Assembly: GCF_013426205.1 (NCBI RefSeq)
Contig: NC_089427.1
Span: 3,906,001-3,970,000, forward strand
Source: Metarhizium brunneum
Taxonomy: Eukaryota; Ascomycota; Sordariomycetes; Hypocreales; Clavicipitaceae
Length of the DNA: 64,000 nucleotides
Direction of reading: 5' to 3'
Below are positions 58,563 through 64,000 of this stretch, in pieces. Positions within the stretch are counted from its first letter, which is position 1; the number at the start of each line of letters is the position of its first letter. The notes beneath the pieces are model-generated. The model did no database searches. It was not told the DNA's origin and was given only the letters and a program-made list of their open reading frames with translations. The position numbers and the translations under genes were made by a program.

Positions 58563-60791
58563 ATGTCTTCTCCTGCCACACGACAAGTTACGTACGAGTC
58601 CACCACCACCGACTCCTCGCCAGAAAAGCGGACGCCTTCTCATTCAAAATGGAGCTTTGGGGTTCTCAATGACAAGACAACGATAGAAGTTCCAGGCATG
58701 TATACCCGATTGCACATGTTTAGTATAACGACGGACATCAACCAAGATGCGACAATGCTGACTCTGAACACGCAGGTTCTGTGCTGCTTCTTGCCGCGGA
58801 CCGCAACGAACCTCTCGGTCTACGAAACATCCACGCGCGAACGTCGCATTCGTCTATCCCGGCTGGATTCCCTGTAGATCCCGATAGACACTCCATCAGA
58901 CGGCAGGCTCCGGAAAAGAAACGGACCCAGGATGGTACTATCATCCTTGATCCGCAGCCCGACGAGTCGGCAAATGACCCCCTCAACTGGCCCGGATGGA
59001 GGCGGGACTCTGCCTTATTATCCCTGGGCTTCTACTGCATGATTGGAGGCGGAATAGGATCCTTCATGGCCCCCGGATTCACCGACATTGCCCAAGACTA
59101 CCATGTCAATGTGGAAGCCGTCTCATTAGTAGTCGGTCTCTACATGGCAGGCCTTGGCGTCGGATCAGTGGTTGCGTCTCCAACCGCCATTCTCTTCGGC
59201 AAAAGACCCGTCTACCTTGCGAGCGCCGTCGTCTTCATCGGCACTTGCATTTGGGCCGGGCTGTCCCCTTCCTTTCCGTCGCTCGTCGTTGCTCGCATCG
59301 TCCAAGGCATTTCCCTGAGCCCCATTGAGTGCCTACCATCCGCGACCATTGCCGAGATCTTCTTCCTCCACGAGCGAGCGTACCGTATTGGAATATACAC
59401 GCTGCTGCTTCTTGGGGGCAAAAACTTAATTCCCCTCGTGAGCTCTGCCATCATTGAGCGATTTGGGTGGCGCTGGATATTCTTGTTTGTGAAACCAGGT
59501 ATTTTGACCCTGTCAGGTCTTGAACTAGGAGCTAACGGCGTATAGTATCGTGGCCATTGTGGCATGCTTAAGTTTCATGTTGCTGGTGCTGTTTGTGCCA
59601 GAGACCTTTTGGGATCGGACACCAACACGGGGTCTTTTGAAGCGGCCAAGTTTTTTCCGCCACTTCTCGTCGCGAAGGAGTATTCCTCCTCCGGAGCCTC
59701 CGGGAGCAATAATTCCAAGGGCGATGCCGCCCGCTGGCCAAGAAAATGCCGCTACTGCTTTGGGTGTCGGGCAAGGAAAAGAAGAAGACGGCAGACAGTC
59801 GGAGACGCCCGTCGGCCCTGTCGGCGGAACAACGACAACCATGACGCCTGACGAAATACAGCCGGTTGTGAATCAACCAGGAGAGCATGGCAGCCAACGG
59901 GATGGACCTGGCCAGAGTGTTGAAACTAGCAAAGTCGACTGCGTGAAATCATCCAATATTGATTCGGAACGGGGTCAAGTTTCAACAGGCATGGCCCCGG
60001 CCACCCAAGCATACACGCATAGACTTCGCCAAGAACCTGCAGAGTCTTTCGGACAACAACTCAGGCCATATCACGGCCGACTAAACAAGGACAAGTGGCT
60101 CAAGGTCATGGTGCGCCCCTTTATTCTCTTTGCATACCCATCCGTGCTGTGGTCCGCGGCCGTCTATTCATGCTCCATCGGTTGGCTCATGGTTATATGC
60201 GAAATCATGGCCATTATTTACCGTGACCCAACATCGTACAACTTTACTTCATTGCAGACAGGCCTCGTCTACATCTCTCCGTTCATAGGTGGTATTCTAG
60301 GAACTGCTGTAGCTGGCAGGGTGAGCGACATAGTGGTCCGAGCCATGTCGTCGCGCAACGGTGGGTTATATGAGCCCGAGTTCCGCCTCGTCATGGCAAT
60401 CCCCATTACACTGGCTACGTGCACTGGACTCATGGGCTTTGGATGGTCAGCAGAGGAAAAGGACCACTGGATAGTTCCCACCATCTTCTTTGGCGTCCTC
60501 TCCTTTGGCTGCTCGCTGGGCTCAACAACGTCTATTACCTTTTGTGTGGACAGCTATCGTCAATATGCTGGCGAGGCACTCGTGACGCTAAACTTTGCCA
60601 AGAATATCTTCCATGGATTGGTGTTTGGTTTATTTGTCTCCCATTGGATGGTCGATGAGGGTCCGAAAAAGGTTTTCATGTGGCTGGGGATCATTCAGCT
60701 TGTCGTGCAGATTACCACGATACCCATGTTTATATTCGGCAAGCGAGCCAGGCTGTGGACGGTGAGAAAGAATTTTATGGAGAAATTCTAG
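58563..60791 (+). CDS. MFS transporter (intact, 3 exons, one GC-AG intron)
   Basis: Plasma-membrane exporter of the DHA1 major-facilitator type, 695 aa. Exons are 58563-58695, 58776-59484 and 59546-60791. The sequence before the first helix (DPLNWPGWRRDSALLSLGFY) and the conserved sequence after it are typical. Twelve hydrophobic segments are split by a long hydrophilic central loop (about residues 325-465), longer than usual. Intron 1 uses a GC donor (CCAG|GCATGT), which alone gives the in-frame EVPGSVLLL join. Intron 2 (59485-59545) restores RWIFFIVAIVAC. Likely substrates are small metabolites or toxic compounds. The long central loop may be regulatory. Confidence 0.88.
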
Positions 60792-62586
60792 ATTTGGTTC
60801 CTGTCTTTCATGACAGATGACTGGAGCATTAGCACTCTTGTCAGGCCATTCTTGTTCTCCATGATAATATTATCTCGATTATAGTGTGAGTGTTGTCTCA
60901 TTGTCTCAGATTAGTGTTGAGGTTTTCATGTTATTAGTATATCGGCACATCCCTATACGTTCTATATTCTTGGTTGAGGAGCTTGCCTCTGGACGAACTG
61001 GCCAAGATGGGGCCTAACATACCCTACGATGCACCATAGTTGTTGTGTATAAGCAACCGAAAACTGGTTACATAGATGCAATATTATCCATCCAACCTAG
61101 CGTGTTAATTTCCCGCGCCTGGCATCGTCCAAGCTCCCAAGTCCAATTCAACCTTGAATTAAATCACAGCTACCAGATTATACTTGTGAACTAGGAGATA
61201 TACACTAATATAGTATAATAGAAAGCGTGAGGGACAGGTACCAGAAGTGGTCAAATACTTTTTGCCTCCGACTGTAGTTGGTTGTGGCCTGCAACAAATA
61301 TCCTTGATTCAACGAATTCTACTCTGTCTTGAGGAGATTCATTGGAGCCTAGGGGGTGTCCTCCAAGGTGAGGAGGGATATAATTTGGAAATCTGAGTAC
61401 AGACTCATGTATTGTAAATCACACCAAGCCAACAACATACATCATTTTGTGACGTATCAAAATTGTCGCTATTGTCTATGTACTAAAAGCTAGCTGTAAC
61501 GGTTGAATGTGTCGAAAGCAAATACCATGGACGCAACAAGCATCATGACTTTCTATACATTACAGTCATGAGTATAAATACCCGTTCATTCCCATACCAA
61601 CCCTCGTCTAGGCCGAACCACGGAAGAACATTCACTGTAAAAGTCTTTACCAACCTCTCAAGCTTTGAAAGCCCTCCAAAATTCCTGAAGAGCCAAATAC
61701 CAAAAAGAAAAGGGACTGGTACTGTTGCGTTTGTAAGTTCACTGCTAAATATGGCAATATACCCAAGCTAATCGTACACAGCCCCCCCTACCTTCGGTGT
61801 TCAGATAAAGAATGATGGTTTCGATAACGAGTATAGGATATGCTCGCATGCAAAATGTGCTGGATGCCTCTAGTTGGTCTGTTACTGCAGCATTAGCCAT
61901 ACTTCGACTGAAAAAGATCGGTATATCTTGGCATATCAACTCAGATACTAGGTAATCTAGCAAATCTATAGGCGATAGTCAAGGATATATACCACAATTT
62001 CTGGAAAATAAGATGGATGTGTCAAATTGTTTTCATTTATGATCACGACTACCTTGTTTGTCTTTTATTTAGCCTTCCATTCCCAAAATCACGATTATTT
62101 ATACGAACAAAGTACGGGCTCATGGAGCCTGTCAATGTCAAGTCGCTCATTCAAGGCAACAGCTATATCACCCCACACACGCAGTAGTATGCCAACGGGT
62201 GTGATGTTTTGAACGATTTTACTGCCTGTGTAGGAAATCAAGAGTCGTACATTTAATTTAGGCCGGGGAGATATAATAGCCTGGATGTCGCAAATAATCC
62301 ATGATCTTCGATAGATCACATAAAGCAAAATGTTAGTAAACCAACCTGTGTTCTTGGAAACATCTGCGAGTTAGGGGCTAGGACCTCACAAGTTTAGTAA
62401 AAATAGTACAAGGACACGAACTAATAAAGCGGCCTCTTGCAAATGTTGTGTCGGTAATTTTTAACTCACTTTGCTCAGTGCCTACGTGACGAGGAGAGAT
62501 TACGTGGTCGTGTAGTCCGCGTGGAGATGAATAGATCTTGCCCTCACGTGAACCCATGCATTTAAACCTTGCTCGTATTTAATCTA
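60792..62586. other. AT-rich intergenic region
   Basis: No gene supported. A 67-codon frame at 61568-61771 starts shortly after a TATA-like context but has no motif. The second half becomes AT-rich toward the repeat copy at 62.6 kb. Confidence 0.35.
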
Positions 62587-62831
62587 TTACACGGAAGTCA
62601 CGTTGCCATAAGGCACGGGCCAAACCTTGAACCCGACGATAGTTACACAAGGGCTCGAGACCTAGTTGAGGCCTTAGGCTTCCGGGCTCGCTTGCTCACC
62701 GCTATTTAATATAAATAAGGGTAATCTGCACTTAAGGCCTGAAGAAGAACTAAGGACCTTTAATATTAAAATGAATTATTAGCTGAATACGATATTGTTC
62801 CAAGTCCTCAATCACAAGCCCTGGTCACATA
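62587..62831 (+). repeat. Diverged dispersed repeat, copy B
   Basis: It holds the same ordered blocks as copy A at 6034-6226: TTACACGGAA (62587), GTTACACAAGGGCT (62642), AAGGACCTTT (62752), ATGAATT (62771), ATTGTTCCAAG (62794), GTCACATA (62824). Copy B is about 50 bp longer. Confidence 0.55.
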
Positions 62832-62903
62832 AATTGGCCTTGCCCCGTTGATTTCTACGAGTATCTTTTTGGGCTGCTTTACGATCTTGGACCTTAGCTC
62901 AAC

Positions 62904-63707
62904 ATGCCTCCCTTCAATGGCGATTCTAACTATGGCTCAACGCCTCTTGCTATGTTAGACGAAGGGATAAGAATGGCGATTCGCAACCCTCTCCAAAGAC
63001 TACACAAGCAAGAACTGCCTACATGGTATCCGGATATAGAAGCGGCTCTGATAAAGCTCATCCAGCTGGGAACGAAGATTTCCCAATACTCTCAAGCATT
63101 TGACCCTAGGCGAAAACTGATTGCACTAGCCGATACCATCTCTCCTTTTAGCTCTATATATTCGGTTATTAATACCCAGCTTATTCTTAATACCCGACAA
63201 TCTATTACCTCACGTGTTGATCGTGGAAATTTAAGTCTTGTCCTTGCTTTGGTAGACGGATGGTTAAGGTCGTGTGAGGAATATATTCGGAAAGAACCCA
63301 GTGTACGCGTCTATAGCGATAGCTTGGCCTTTGAGGACACCCATAAAGAGCTCATCACAGCCGCAACACAGCACACTGCCTACAGATTACACGTTCCAGA
63401 TGATTTACTTCGCCTATTTGACAGCTTAGGCCTTATCAAAGGTCTTGATTCTTAATCCCGAAATAGTGAGATCTACCAGTCGACGTCTGAGCCGGGCTGC
63501 TCAGGCGACGAGCTGAGATACGAGACCGACTCTTCAGTGGCTGCACTTTCCAAGACGCGAAGGATCTGTAAAGAGGTAGCTGGTATGGTGGGTGTCGGCA
63601 CAATGAAGAAATTGTTACCAGATTCAAGCCGACGAGAATTCATTTATATGGACGGCACCATGAAGTATGAACGTGCCCATCTCAGCCATGAAATGAAGCG
63701 ATATTGA
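62904..63707 (+). pseudogene. Unrecognised ORF interrupted by one TAA
   Basis: An ATG at 62904 opens 183 codons to a TAA at 63453-63455. The same frame is then open for another 83 codons to TGA at 63705-63707. The first part looks helical and globular (LPTWYPDIEAALIKLIQLG; DPRRKLIALADTISPF). The second part has SGDELRYETDSSVAAL and FIYMDGTMKYERAHLS. I do not recognise it. It lies 73 bp beyond repeat copy B, so it may be a transposon-carried gene. Read strictly it is a 183-aa protein; the continued frame suggests a nonsense change in a longer gene of about 267 codons. Confidence 0.5.
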
Positions 63708-64000
63708 ACAAGAGGCCGGAATGGCTTGGATACGTTGAAGAAGAAGGCCGTCTACAGGCCAAGAGTGGCCTGGATATCAAGTTATACATGGCTCGTGGGT
63801 TTATTTTATGAGTATTATTAGAGGACAATAGTGGGTGGAGTAGGCTTTTATACCGTCACGATTCAAATTACTTGTTATTCTGTTCGGATGTGGTAGTCCT
63901 GAATTTGGGCATTCGTAGACAAAAATGACTGATAAAATTACGCCCTGGATTAGGATCGTGATAACAGCCCCTATAAATAGATCGGCAATCTTTTGCTGGG
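63708..64000. other. Window end, AT-rich
   Basis: No gene seen before the window ends. Confidence 0.4.

Overview
The window looks like a chromosomal segment of a filamentous ascomycete. Genes carry short (about 50-65 nt) GT-AG introns with fungal-type branch sites. The families present are typical of Pezizomycotina: a Zn2Cys6 regulator, P450s, berberine-bridge-type oxidases, a rhodopsin-domain membrane protein and NACHT/ankyrin NLRs. An entomopathogenic or plant-associated Hypocreales species is my inference only; no marker gene fixes the species.

Layout. 0.3-5.0 kb: two intact, divergently transcribed P450s. 5-7.9 kb: AT-rich repeat relic. 7.9-9.1 kb: intact short-chain dehydrogenase. 9.2-20.6 kb: five consecutive broken genes (FAD oxidase, rhodopsin-like membrane protein, P450, FAD oxidase, P450). 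21.3-23.0 kb: intact type-B carboxylesterase. 23.2-25.1 kb: Trk/HKT-type potassium transporter. The first 23 kb reads as the tailoring-enzyme part of a secondary-metabolite cluster whose core synthase is not in the window and whose middle has decayed.

26.3-34.4 kb holds one very long NLR-type gene with two lipase-like alpha/beta-hydrolase domains, two NACHT domains and ankyrin repeats in one reading frame, followed by a broken tail. 34.4-36.9 kb is repeat-rich: an imperfect inverted repeat, a LINE reverse-transcriptase relic and an intron-containing tRNA-Leu. 37.4-42.6 kb: an aminoglycoside-phosphotransferase-like kinase, a broken gene of a conserved fungal family and an intact Zn2Cys6 regulator. 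43-49 kb is gene-poor, with a doubtful ORF, an unrecognised broken frame and a second broken SDR.

49.2-52.7 kb: two cell-surface proteins, one secreted with collagen-like Gly-X-Y repeats and a probable GPI anchor, the other a Cys-rich single-pass protein with a mucin-like stalk. 54.4-60.8 kb: a BAHD/Tri101-like acyltransferase and a large MFS transporter, a plausible modification-and-export pair. 60.8-64 kb: AT-rich sequence, a second diverged copy of the repeat seen at 6 kb, and an orphan ORF interrupted by one stop codon.

All exon structures were read by eye from frame changes and splice consensus. 'Intact' means an open spliced frame covering the expected motifs, not expression evidence.
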